A DNA stretch of 6,470 nt from Betaproteobacteria bacterium. Lineage in GTDB: Bacteria; Pseudomonadota; Gammaproteobacteria; Burkholderiales; SG8-39. The notes under the pieces were generated by a model that was not told the origin of the DNA, ran no database searches, and was given only the letters and a program-made list of their open reading frames with translations. The stretch is taken from positions 1 to 6,470 of the forward strand of contig CANIIN010000161.1 of the NCBI GenBank assembly GCA_947467405.1. Reading direction: 5' to 3'. This document shows, one piece after another, positions 1 through 5,416 of the stretch; the stretch's first letter is position 1, and each line of letters opens with the position of its first letter. Both the position numbers and the translations under genes were made by a program.

Positions 1-945
1 CGGAAGCTCAATCCTGGACTCCTGAATGTGCAGGAAATAGCGGTCATACAACGTCTGTAGACCCAGATAATCGAATTTCTGATCCCGGCTTGAGTCAATC
101 GCCGCACCAAGTTTCTTAAGATCAAAGGTGCCGAGCTTTGGATCCAGCAGTTCTTCCTTGATGCCCTTCCTGACAAATTCAGGGAAATACTCCGCATATC
201 GGGTCTTCATTTCCTGCTGCGAGACAACCTCCCCCAGCACTTCGGAGCGGATTGTATGCAGTAGCAGGCGTGCCGTGACATATGTATAAGCCGGCTCCCG
301 TTCAATCATCGCCCGAGCGGACATGATTGCAGACTTGCGCAACTCCTCGACCGGGACCCCATCGTAGACATTCTTGAGCGTTTCGGTAACGATCAGATTG
401 GGGTCCACCTCACTGCCCAGAGCCTCGCAGGCCGACTGAACAAGGCTGTTCAATTCCGACAAATCAAGCGGCTTCCTGATGCCGCGGTCGAGAACAGTGA
501 GACTGGGAGCTTTAGAAGTTTTCTTCTGAGCAACTTCCTTAGCCCGCGCTTCGGAACGCTTTTGACGATAAAGCACGTAAGTACGGGCCACTTCATGCTC
601 ACCGGACCTCATCAGTGCCAATTCCACCTGATCCTGTACATCTTCAATGTGGAAAGTGCCACCGCCTGGCTGACGTCTTAGCAGTGCGGAAACAACCCCT
701 TCAGTCAACTTGCTAACCAACTCCCTTATTCTGGCGGATGCTGCTCCCTGCCCCCCCTCGACTGCTAGAAAGGCTTTGGTCATCGCGACCGAAATTTTGG
801 CGGGCTCAAATCCGACGACGGCGCCATTGCGGCGGATGATTCTATGCTGCGAAAGAATTTGATCGGTCTCGGAAGATTGCTGAATTGTATGCATGCTAGC
901 GCCTGCAGAAGACGGTACTGAAGAAATATCTGCGGCGGTTTGCAT
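1..945 (-). CDS. nrdA: Ribonucleoside-diphosphate reductase, alpha (large) subunit, N-terminal part, cut by window edge
   Basis: Class I ribonucleotide reductase large subunit, which reduces ribonucleoside diphosphates to deoxyribonucleotides in the cytoplasm together with the radical-generating beta subunit NrdB. The frame is open for 315 codons from ATG 945 to the window edge. Residues 1-34 are a low-complexity leader. Residues about 35-126 form a canonical ATP-cone (IIRRNGAVVGFEPAKIS at 36-52). Residues about 149-236 align by eye with the single E. coli NrdA ATP-cone (YDGVPVEELRKSAI, then YTYVTARLLLHTIR), but the nucleotide-contacting K/R-R-D/N-G turn is replaced by LDRGIRKP. The start of the R1 N-terminal domain follows (FDYLGLQTLYDRYF at 291-304). 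The redox-active cysteines and the barrel lie beyond the edge. Two cones resemble the long NrdA of Pseudomonas aeruginosa (known family feature). The start is fixed by an AGGAG ribosome site 7 nt upstream. NrdR-like boxes upstream suggest nucleotide-responsive repression (inference). Confidence 0.95.
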   Translation of the reverse strand, partial: MQTAADISSVPSSAGASMHTIQQSSETDQILSQHRIIRRNGAVVGFEPAKISVAMTKAFLAVEGGQGAASARIRELVSKLTEGVVSALLRRQPGGGTFHIEDVQDQVELALMRSGEHEVARTYVLYRQKRSEARAKEVAQKKTSKAPSLTVLDRGIRKPLDLSELNSLVQSACEALGSEVDPNLIVTETLKNVYDGVPVEELRKSAIMSARAMIEREPAYTYVTARLLLHTIRSEVLGEVVSQQEMKTRYAEYFPEFVRKGIKEELLDPKLGTFDLKKLGAAIDSSRDQKFDYLGLQTLYDRYFLHIQESRIELP

Positions 946-952
946 ACGGAAT

Positions 953-957
953 CTCCT
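953..957 (-). promoter_or_regulatory. Ribosome binding site of nrdA
   Basis: AGGAG is followed by a 7-nt spacer and ATG at 945. It is among the best Shine-Dalgarno sequences in the window. It decides for the start at 945 over the internal ATG of codon 18 at 894, which has no such site. Confidence 0.8.
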
Positions 958-963
958 CTGATC

Positions 964-1077
964 CTATTGTTTTTTGAATTCGATATGAAGCAGGCAGTCG
1001 ACCACCAGAACCACATCCGCGACTACCACCCAAGTAGCCGGATGCACCTTGCCAATTTCACGGAATGACACCTTCAT
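964..1077 (-). CDS. Possible 37-residue upstream ORF in the nrdA leader
   Basis: This is an ATG-to-TAG frame of 37 codons lying wholly between the predicted nrdA promoter and nrdA. The product begins MKVSFREIGKVHPATW, continues with a valine-rich stretch (residues 17-26) and ends HIEFKKQ. I do not recognise it. Its ATG coincides with the +1 expected from the -10 element at 1084-1089, and no Shine-Dalgarno precedes it, so if translated it could be leaderless. The stop lies 18 nt before the nrdA ATG, with the nrdA ribosome site between them. It could be a regulatory leader peptide, a small protein, or a chance open frame in a 130-nt leader; the last cannot be excluded from sequence alone. Confidence 0.25.
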   Translation of the reverse strand: MKVSFREIGKVHPATWVVVADVVLVVDCLLHIEFKKQ

Positions 1078-1079
1078 GA

Positions 1080-1095
1080 CCACAATATATAGTAC
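1080..1095 (-). promoter_or_regulatory. NrdR box, promoter-proximal
   Basis: The ten-base core CAATATATAG (1083-1092) matches the known NrdR-box core CwAtATaTwG at every position on both strands, while the outer flanks match only partly. It covers the predicted -10 element of nrdA, so bound NrdR, itself an ATP-cone repressor, would block RNA polymerase. NrdR boxes normally occur as pairs upstream of ribonucleotide reductase genes (known); a weaker partner lies 31 bp away at 1111-1126. Confidence 0.8.
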
Positions 1096-1113
1096 CTCGC
1101 CAGTACCTTGCAA
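1084..1113 (-). promoter_or_regulatory. Predicted sigma-70-type promoter of nrdA
   Basis: On the minus strand the -35 candidate TTGCAA (1113-1108) is followed after 18 nt by TATATT (1089-1084), or after 16 nt by the overlapping TATATA (1091-1086). The expected +1 is near 1077-1079, giving an nrdA leader of about 130 nt. The spacer contains a direct repeat AGTACCT (1091-1097 and 1102-1108 on the plus strand), one helical turn apart. The placement under two NrdR-like boxes supports the call, although the -35 matches the consensus at only four of six bases. Confidence 0.55.
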
Positions 1114-1146
1114 CTAATTCTAGTGCGCCGAACGGCAAGTTGCAAG
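1107..1146. repeat. 9-bp perfect inverted repeat around the distal NrdR box
   Basis: CTTGCAACT at 1107-1115 is the exact reverse complement of AGTTGCAAG at 1138-1146, with 22 nt between the arms. The arm centres are 31 bp apart, the same period as the two NrdR boxes. The inner arm overlaps the -35 element. It could be a second regulator site, a DNA cruciform, or chance; no known operator is recognised. Confidence 0.5.
1111..1126 (-). promoter_or_regulatory. NrdR box, distal
   Basis: The sequence CTAATTCTAG (1114-1123) keeps the outer core bases of the NrdR box (C-w-A at one end, T-w-G at the other) but departs from it in the middle. Its register is exactly 31 bp from the proximal box, the three-turn spacing typical of paired NrdR sites (known), and it overlaps the -35 element. 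Alone it would be unconvincing; position makes it likely. Confidence 0.6.
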
Positions 1147-1166
1147 CACACGGATCTGCCGAGGGC

Positions 1167-1203
1167 AAGATCAGAATGCGTCAAATAAGGGGGGAATGAT
1201 CTT
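1167..1203. repeat. 7-bp inverted repeat with 23-nt loop
   Basis: AAGATCA at 1167-1173 pairs perfectly with TGATCTT at 1197-1203. On the minus strand the loop starts TTCCCCCC. No U-tract follows, so it is not a standard intrinsic terminator. It lies downstream of ampD and upstream of the nrdA promoter; its role is unknown and it may be chance. Confidence 0.3.
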
Positions 1204-1264
1204 CACGGCGACCGCAACGACATCGCCGGAATCGCGGTAGCCGCCCGCGCAGCGACGCACTCAT
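1181..1264 (-). CDS. Possible 27-residue Arg-rich small ORF
   Basis: An ATG (1264) preceded by GGAGG with 6-nt spacing opens a 27-codon frame ending in TGA. The product begins MSASLRGRLPRFRRCRCGRR, with ten arginines and two cysteines. It sits in the GC-rich patch, where Arg codons (CGN) are expected by composition, and the GGAGG belongs to a palindromic CTCCGGAG, so both signals may be accidental. I recognise no family and no promoter. It is listed because the ribosome site is unusually good for a chance frame. Confidence 0.12.
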   Translation of the reverse strand: MSASLRGRLPRFRRCRCGRREDHSPLI

Positions 1265-1311
1265 GGAAGGCCTCCGGAGCGGGTAGGCTTCTCAAAGGTC
1301 TGCGTGATCTG

Positions 1312-1339
1312 GAGAGCTGCTTGCTAGCCCTAGCCTCTC
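1312..1339 (-). terminator. Weak composite hairpin after ampD, possible 3' end
   Basis: The inner arms GCTA/TAGC (1323-1326 and 1331-1334) and outer arms GAGAG/CTCTC (1312-1316 and 1335-1339) can form a stem with a one-sided 6-nt bulge, starting about 22 nt after the ampD stop. There is no T-tract on the minus strand. If it ends the operon transcript it would need Rho or processing. It is the nearest structured element to the end of the operon. Confidence 0.2.
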
Positions 1340-1361
1340 AGCTGGTGGCGGACCCCGACCA

Positions 1362-1904
1362 TCAATCGGCGACCATCGATCTAACTGCAGCCCAATCGAG
1401 CATTGGTCCGGGATCAGACTTTCTATCGGGCGCGACATCCGAATGCCCAACAATGTCCCGAATCGGGTAGCGAGCCTTGACCAAGGCAATCAAGTTCGAT
1501 AACGAAAAATATTGCGCCGCAGCGTATGGAATATCGTCCGCCCCCTCCAATTCGATCCCAATGGAAAAATCATTACATTTCTCGATACCACGCCACGACG
1601 ACAGCCCAGCATGCCAAGCGCGATTTGCGCATGGCACAAATTGAACCGCCCCCCCATCCCTGCGAACAAGAAAATGAGCGGAAACCCGGATTCCTAGCAA
1701 ATCACCGTAATAGGGATGACTGGAATGGTCCAGTGTATTGCAGAAAAATCTCTCAATCCCGTCGCCACGGAACTCACTTGGAGGCAGGCTAATGCCGTGA
1801 ATGACGAGAAGGGATACATCGGTACCAGCCGGGCGCTGGTCCAAATTCGGCGAGACTACCTGCTTGGCAAAAGCAACGACACCGAATTCGTCGATTTCAG
1901 GCAT
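1362..1904 (-). CDS. ampD: 1,6-anhydro-N-acetylmuramyl-L-alanine amidase AmpD
   Basis: Cytoplasmic zinc amidase that cleaves the stem peptide from anhydro-muropeptides during peptidoglycan recycling; in bacteria with AmpR/AmpC its loss derepresses beta-lactamase (family knowledge). The product is 180 residues, Amidase_2 (N-acetylmuramoyl-L-alanine amidase) fold, with no signal peptide. Visible motifs are LLVIHGISLPP with zinc ligand His36, RVSAHFLVRRDG, RAWHAG, NDFSIGIELEG with Glu118, and GHSDVAPDRKSDPGP with zinc ligands His154 and Asp164 plus Lys162. These match the E. coli AmpD residues His34, Glu116, His154, Lys162 and Asp164. ATG 1904 was chosen because the spacing from the start to the conserved aromatic residue then equals that of E. 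coli AmpD. An in-frame TTG at 1931 would give 189 residues and a 14-bp overlap with pilR. No ribosome site is visible; the 13-nt gap after the pilR stop suggests reinitiation. It is the last gene of the pil operon. Confidence 0.95.
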   Translation of the reverse strand: MPEIDEFGVVAFAKQVVSPNLDQRPAGTDVSLLVIHGISLPPSEFRGDGIERFFCNTLDHSSHPYYGDLLGIRVSAHFLVRRDGGAVQFVPCANRAWHAGLSSWRGIEKCNDFSIGIELEGADDIPYAAAQYFSLSNLIALVKARYPIRDIVGHSDVAPDRKSDPGPMLDWAAVRSMVAD

Positions 1905-1917
1905 AGGTACGGCGCAT

Positions 1918-3306
1918 TCAATCGATGCCAAGTCTGGCCATTCGATACCTCAGTCCCCGGAATGTGATGCCAAGAATCTTTGCAGCTGCGGTTCTATTGA
2001 ATCGCGTGGCCTCCAGCGCCTTGAGGATGGCTTCCTTCTCAATCCGATCAAGGTATTCGGGCAATGGCAACGACACGTCAGTCAGAGAATCCCGACGGTC
2101 AATTGGGCCAGAATAATCCACGCCCAATCTGGAGGGCACTAGCTGAAGATCATCGGCATGTATGACATCCGCAGCCGATAGCGCAACAGCCCTCTCCAAG
2201 ATATTTTCAAGCTCACGGACATTACCCGGGAAATCGTACCTGACGAGAGACTTAATAGCATCTTCTGCCAGGCGCGACGGGGCGTCACGTTGTCCTGTTG
2301 CAGCAATGCGCTTTAGGATGAGTACGGCCAAGGTTCCAATGTCATCACGACAATCACGCAGCGGAGGCATCTTCAACTCGATAACCGCCAGGCGATAGTA
2401 AAGATCCTGCCTGAATCGCCCGCCCCCGACCAACACAGCAAGATCCTGATGAGTCGCACAAATCAATCGTACATCCACAGGTTCTTCCAGATTTGCACCT
2501 ACCTTGCGCACCTTCTTTTCCTGGATCGCTCTAAGAAGTTTCACCTGCATACCTGTTGGAAGTTCCGCAATTTCGTCCAGAAACAGGGTCCCGCCAGCGG
2601 CTGCCTGAAAAAATCCATCGCGATCTGCATCAGCGCCCGTGAATGCACCCTTCCTGTATCCGAAAAATTCGCTCTCCATTAGATTGTCCGGAATTGCACC
2701 GCAATTCACTGCGATGAATGGGCTGCCCTTCCGACTACTCTTCGCATGAATCAGCCTGGCAGCCAATTCTTTGCCACTCCCAGACTCACCTGAGATGTAT
2801 ATGGGCGCCTGACTTCTTGCAACCTTATCAATTAGGCCTCGCACCTGCTCCATGGCAGAACTATCACCGATGAGCTCCAAGGACTCTGAGGGCAAAGACT
2901 GCACTTTTGCAGGTATTGCAAGCGCAGATTTGATCAACGAACGAAGCTGCTCAAGCGATAGCGGCTTCGTAAGGTAGTCAAATGCACCGGCCTTTAAGGC
3001 CGCCACGGCGGTTTCCGGGCTTCCAAACGCCGTAATCACTGCGACAGGCAGATCATTCCCCTCAACTGCGATATGCCTCACCAATTCCAATCCATCTCCG
3101 TCAGGGAGCCGCATGTCCGTCAAGCAGAGGTCAAACTCTCGTTCAGACATCAGCGCCTTGGCTTCCGCAATAGAAGCCGCGGCTTCCACCTCAAGCCCCA
3201 TGCGGAACAGCGACATTTCAAGCAATTCTCGAATATCGGGCTCATCATCGACTACAAGGACGGTCTGCCCCACCCGTCGACCGCGGCGTAGGCTGTCACG
3301 TGTCAT
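1918..3306 (-). CDS. pilR: Sigma-54-dependent response regulator PilR
   Basis: NtrC-family activator of type IV pilus (pilA) transcription, phosphorylated by PilS. The product is 462 residues from ATG 3306. The receiver domain occupies about 14-130, with acidic pair Asp20/Asp21, phospho-acceptor Asp64 in LCLTDMRLPDG, Thr92 and Lys114. The AAA+ sigma-54 interaction domain occupies about 145-375, with Walker A GESGSGKE at 173-180, the GAFTGA sigma-54 contact loop at 220-225 and Walker B GGTLFLDE at 238-245. A Fis-type helix-turn-helix lies at about 425-462 (NRTAAAKILGITFRGLRYRM). Stretches such as SQAPIYISGESGSGKE and LRYRMARLGID closely resemble Pseudomonas PilR, which favours PilR over other NtrC homologues. 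ATG 3306 overlaps the pilS stop in an ATGA tetramer, indicating coupling; ATG 3324, six codons upstream, is the alternative and has no ribosome site. No sigma-54 promoter or pilin gene is in the window, so its target is elsewhere. Confidence 0.95.
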   Translation of the reverse strand: MTRDSLRRGRRVGQTVLVVDDEPDIRELLEMSLFRMGLEVEAAASIAEAKALMSEREFDLCLTDMRLPDGDGLELVRHIAVEGNDLPVAVITAFGSPETAVAALKAGAFDYLTKPLSLEQLRSLIKSALAIPAKVQSLPSESLELIGDSSAMEQVRGLIDKVARSQAPIYISGESGSGKELAARLIHAKSSRKGSPFIAVNCGAIPDNLMESEFFGYRKGAFTGADADRDGFFQAAAGGTLFLDEIAELPTGMQVKLLRAIQEKKVRKVGANLEEPVDVRLICATHQDLAVLVGGGRFRQDLYYRLAVIELKMPPLRDCRDDIGTLAVLILKRIAATGQRDAPSRLAEDAIKSLVRYDFPGNVRELENILERAVALSAADVIHADDLQLVPSRLGVDYSGPIDRRDSLTDVSLPLPEYLDRIEKEAILKALEATRFNRTAAAKILGITFRGLRYRMARLGID

Positions 3307-4922
3307 GTTGGAGCGGATTTCCATAGAACCCGGAAGTCGGCGCCGTCGTGCCCGTCAACATAATCAAGTGTCGCGCCGTTGGCCGCGCATAATTCTCTAG
3401 CAATGTAAAGGCCGAGCCCCGTTCCACCGCTATAGGTTGTGAAAAATGGCTCAAAGAGCTGCGCCTGAAGTTCTGCAGGAACACCACCGCCATCGTCAAT
3501 GACATGCATTTCCAATCCGTGCCGGCGACGAACCACACGAATAAGGACACTGCCCCTATTCTTGGTGCAATGCCTCCAAGCATTTCGAACCAGATTCCAG
3601 ATGATCTGATTAAAATGAACAGGATCGACCTCAACCTTTCTTCCTTCCGAAATATCAAATGTCAAAACACCCTCGTCAATCCTCTCGATTTGACTGAACT
3701 CTTGAACAAATGACTTGATGGCGTCACCCAGATCTATCTCCTGACGCTTGGCCCGATCACGTCGAGACAACTCAAGTACATCACGCACCATTCGATCCAG
3801 TCGATTCGCATTGTCTCGAATGATTGTTACCAAACGACGGGTTTGCGCATCTCCCCCGATATCAACCAACAAGTCACCAGCGTGAGTAACCGCTGAGAGT
3901 GGATTTCGTATTTCATGGGCAATATTCGCCGTCAACCGCCCGAGTGCAACCAATTTCAGATGCTGCGCCTGCTCCTCTAGACGCGACTGATCTTCAAGGA
4001 ATACCAGTGTAAAGCTTCCACCATCAACACCAACATTGACAAAACGGGTTCGCACGTTACGACCCGTTTCGCCCATTTTCATGGTTTGACTATAGTCAGG
4101 CCGTCCCGACCGCCAGGCCGACAATCTTTCCGCCAGTTCAGCAGAATACATTTCAATCTGATCCAACTCAGGTGCGGCTCGCCCAAGCAGTATGGTCACT
4201 GCGGGGTTTTGCTGTTGCACAAGGCCATTTGAATCGACAACCAGAATTCCATCCTGCACATCCTGAATGACTAGTTGATTGATCCGAAGCTGATTCGCGA
4301 GATCAATACCACGCTGCCGCGCAACTCGCTCGTTACGAATCACCCGCTGCGCCAACTGATTGGTGATCAAGGCAGTCGCGAAGTATCCAATGGAAAGTAG
4401 TCCCGGCTGCAGAAAGTTCGCGGTACTCGCATCGTGCACCAGCACCCAGTAGGACTGCTCAAGAAGCAACGCTATCGAGGCAATAGCCGCATAGAACAGC
4501 ATGAGGATGCCACGACTCACCAGCGCCGCACCGGCAAGTGATATCAGAAGCATCACCCCTATGCCGCTCCGAAAGCCTCCTGATGCGTACATCATCAGTA
4601 TGAGTGCAACGATATCGGCCAGAACATGAACCGACAATTGAAGATCAAAGTATGCAGGCCACTTGCGCATTGCCGCCTGGAACAGCACGGCAAGCCCCAG
4701 ATATCCCGCACTGGCGTAGAGGAATAATCGAATGGAATGGGACCCAAGGTTCAGCAGATCCCCATACATTACGACAGCCAGGAGAAAAACCGCGGAAACG
4801 GCTATCCGGTAGAAATTGAAGTACTTGAGAGAAACCCAAAATGACTCAATCGAGTCGGACTGTGCTTCGCCTGACCGCAAACCAGCAAGAGACACCGATT
4901 GCACGTCAAATGCGTTGATCAC
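3303..4922 (-). CDS. pilS: Two-component sensor histidine kinase PilS
   Basis: Inner-membrane kinase partner of PilR; in Pseudomonas PilS senses membrane pilin levels to tune pilA expression (family knowledge). The product is 539 residues. About six hydrophobic segments (near 38-54, 64-82, 96-112, 119-135, 137-158 and 172-190) form the membrane sensor, with no large periplasmic domain. A PAS domain follows at about 213-310 (DVQDGILVVDSNGLVQQQNP). Next come the dimerisation/phospho-acceptor helix with His336 in HEIRNPL, then the ATP-binding domain with N-box NLVRNAWRH (443-451), G1 DDGGG (476-480), F-box FEPFFTT (490-496) and G2 GGTGLGL (499-505). All catalytic motifs look intact. The GTG start at 4922 overlaps the TGA of the upstream gene (GTGA) and has only a poor ribosome site, so translation probably depends on that gene. 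The stop overlaps pilR. Confidence 0.95.
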   Translation of the reverse strand: MINAFDVQSVSLAGLRSGEAQSDSIESFWVSLKYFNFYRIAVSAVFLLAVVMYGDLLNLGSHSIRLFLYASAGYLGLAVLFQAAMRKWPAYFDLQLSVHVLADIVALILMMYASGGFRSGIGVMLLISLAGAALVSRGILMLFYAAIASIALLLEQSYWVLVHDASTANFLQPGLLSIGYFATALITNQLAQRVIRNERVARQRGIDLANQLRINQLVIQDVQDGILVVDSNGLVQQQNPAVTILLGRAAPELDQIEMYSAELAERLSAWRSGRPDYSQTMKMGETGRNVRTRFVNVGVDGGSFTLVFLEDQSRLEEQAQHLKLVALGRLTANIAHEIRNPLSAVTHAGDLLVDIGGDAQTRRLVTIIRDNANRLDRMVRDVLELSRRDRAKRQEIDLGDAIKSFVQEFSQIERIDEGVLTFDISEGRKVEVDPVHFNQIIWNLVRNAWRHCTKNRGSVLIRVVRRRHGLEMHVIDDGGGVPAELQAQLFEPFFTTYSGGTGLGLYIARELCAANGATLDYVDGHDGADFRVLWKSAPT

Positions 4923-5152
4923 TGCGAACCAACCTTGCTCAAGGAGTGATCTTCAGAACAGTAAAATTTTCCGGATCGCTCGACTGCCCCGCTCCTTGGG
5001 ACGTTTACAGCACAAAGTGAGCAAGACACCATGATCTCTGAGACTGGACTAGATTGATTTCTTGCAGCATCACGCCGCCGCTTTCGCCTATGCCCTGCCC
5101 ACAACACATAGGCAATGCACATCAATACTCCCCAGAATAGAAACTTTCCCAC
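4919..5152 (-). CDS. PP0621-like small membrane-anchored zinc-finger protein
   Basis: A 77-residue protein of unknown function. Residues 3-20 (KFLFWGVLMCIAYVLWAG) are one hydrophobic helix, followed by a strongly basic patch HRRKRRR (21-27), which predicts a cytoplasmic C-terminus. The C-terminal half holds a single zinc-finger-like motif, CSLC (Cys44, Cys47) and YCSEDH (Cys65, His69). From memory this matches the PP0621 family, short proteins often found just upstream of pilS; that family call is recognition, not a search. The GTG at 5152 was chosen because AGGA lies 6 nt upstream and the product then starts at the usual place before the helix; a TTG at 5182 would add ten residues. The stop overlaps the pilS GTG. 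No catalytic residues are seen; a role in assisting or modulating PilS is only a guess from position. Confidence 0.85.
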   Translation of the reverse strand: MGKFLFWGVLMCIAYVLWAGHRRKRRRDAARNQSSPVSEIMVSCSLCAVNVPRSGAVERSGKFYCSEDHSLSKVGSQ

Positions 5153-5158
5153 GAAATT

Positions 5159-5162
5159 TCCT
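5159..5162 (-). promoter_or_regulatory. Ribosome binding site of the PP0621-like gene
   Basis: AGGA on the minus strand, 6 nt before GTG 5152. It decides the start against the upstream TTG at 5182. It is also the only good ribosome site for the PP0621-pilS-pilR-ampD series, whose later genes rely on overlapping stop/start codons or a 13-nt gap. Confidence 0.6.
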
Positions 5163-5224
5163 ATTAAGAATCTGCAGGACAAGTCAAGACATAGAACACG
5201 CCTGAACTCACTTCGAGATAGGGG

Positions 5225-5248
5225 CAGAACATGGGGGGGAATGTTCTG
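5225..5248 (-). repeat. Perfect 8-bp hairpin just after tRNA-Pro
   Basis: On the minus strand CAGAACAT, loop TCCCCCCC, ATGTTCTG forms a perfect 8-bp stem beginning 9 nt after the tRNA CCA. CCCCTATC follows instead of a U-tract, so it is not a textbook intrinsic terminator. It may protect or define the 3' end of the tRNA precursor, partly terminate, or separate the tRNA from the pil operon. It lies about 70 nt upstream of the PP0621-like start codon. Confidence 0.5.
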
Positions 5249-5257
5249 AAGCGGAAT

Positions 5258-5334
<77 letters not shown>

Positions 5335-5362
5335 ATTCCGTTTAACGACTTCGCTGAATGGC

Positions 5363-5390
5363 ATCTTAAGTAAGGGGATTTTGCAATCAA
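5363..5390 (-). promoter_or_regulatory. Candidate promoter for tRNA-Pro
   Basis: On the minus strand TTGATT (5390-5385), a 16-nt spacer and TAAGAT (5368-5363) would start transcription near 5356, some 22 nt before the mature tRNA. Each hexamer matches the sigma-70 consensus at four of six positions. It lies in the 82-bp gap after ispB. It could also feed the downstream pil operon by read-through, since no convincing promoter is visible in 5153-5257. Confidence 0.35.
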
Positions 5391-5416
5391 AATCTCGATC
5401 ACCCGTAGCGACCAAG

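Larger units (their letters stand above)
1127..1361. other. Upstream part of the ampD-nrdA intergenic region, no confident gene
   Basis: Together with 946-1126 this makes a 416-bp gap between ampD and nrdA. The stretch has no recognisable protein or RNA gene. Positions 1201-1260 are about 72 percent GC (43 of 60 bases counted), well above the flanking genes by eye. On the plus strand one frame stays open from 1189 to about 1470 without an ATG. On the minus strand a 27-codon Arg-rich frame lies at 1264-1181. Weak dyads occur at 1167-1203 and 1312-1339. It may hold the 3' end of the pil-ampD transcript and perhaps a decayed coding fragment (inference). Confidence 0.5.

Noticed and set aside
780..1016. 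78-codon minus-strand ORF over the start of nrdA
   Set aside because: It is out of frame with nrdA, which has strong homology and a good ribosome site; the product shows no recognisable motif.
1341..1348. GCTGGTGG, the E. coli Chi octamer
   Set aside because: A single octamer is expected by chance, and Chi specificity in this organism is unknown.
1292..1489. 65-codon minus-strand ORF overlapping the 3' end of ampD
   Set aside because: It is a shadow of ampD in another frame; the conserved HSDVAPDRKSDPGP motif is in the ampD frame.
1630..1650. TGGCAC on the plus strand in ampD as a sigma-54 -24 element for PilR
   Set aside because: The TTGC element is not at the required spacing, and the site lies inside conserved ampD coding sequence on the opposite strand.
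1801..2142. Plus-strand ORFs opposite ampD and pilR (for example 113 codons here)
   Set aside because: They are antisense to clearly conserved coding sequence, with no recognisable product; the same holds for the other plus-strand frames across pilR, pilS and ispB.
3296..3658. 120-codon minus-strand ORF inside the kinase domain of pilS
   Set aside because: The alternative frame has no domain, whereas the pilS frame carries the N, G1, F and G2 boxes over the same bases.
5161..5187. TTGACT (5187-5182) as -35 of a promoter for the PP0621-pilS operon
   Set aside because: The only -10-like hexamer at workable spacing (TAATAG, 5166-5161) overlaps the ribosome site, so transcription would start at or after the GTG.
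5378..5395. GATTTT/AAAATC dyad after ispB as an intrinsic terminator
   Set aside because: The stem is only six mostly A-T pairs and is followed by CCCC rather than a T-run.
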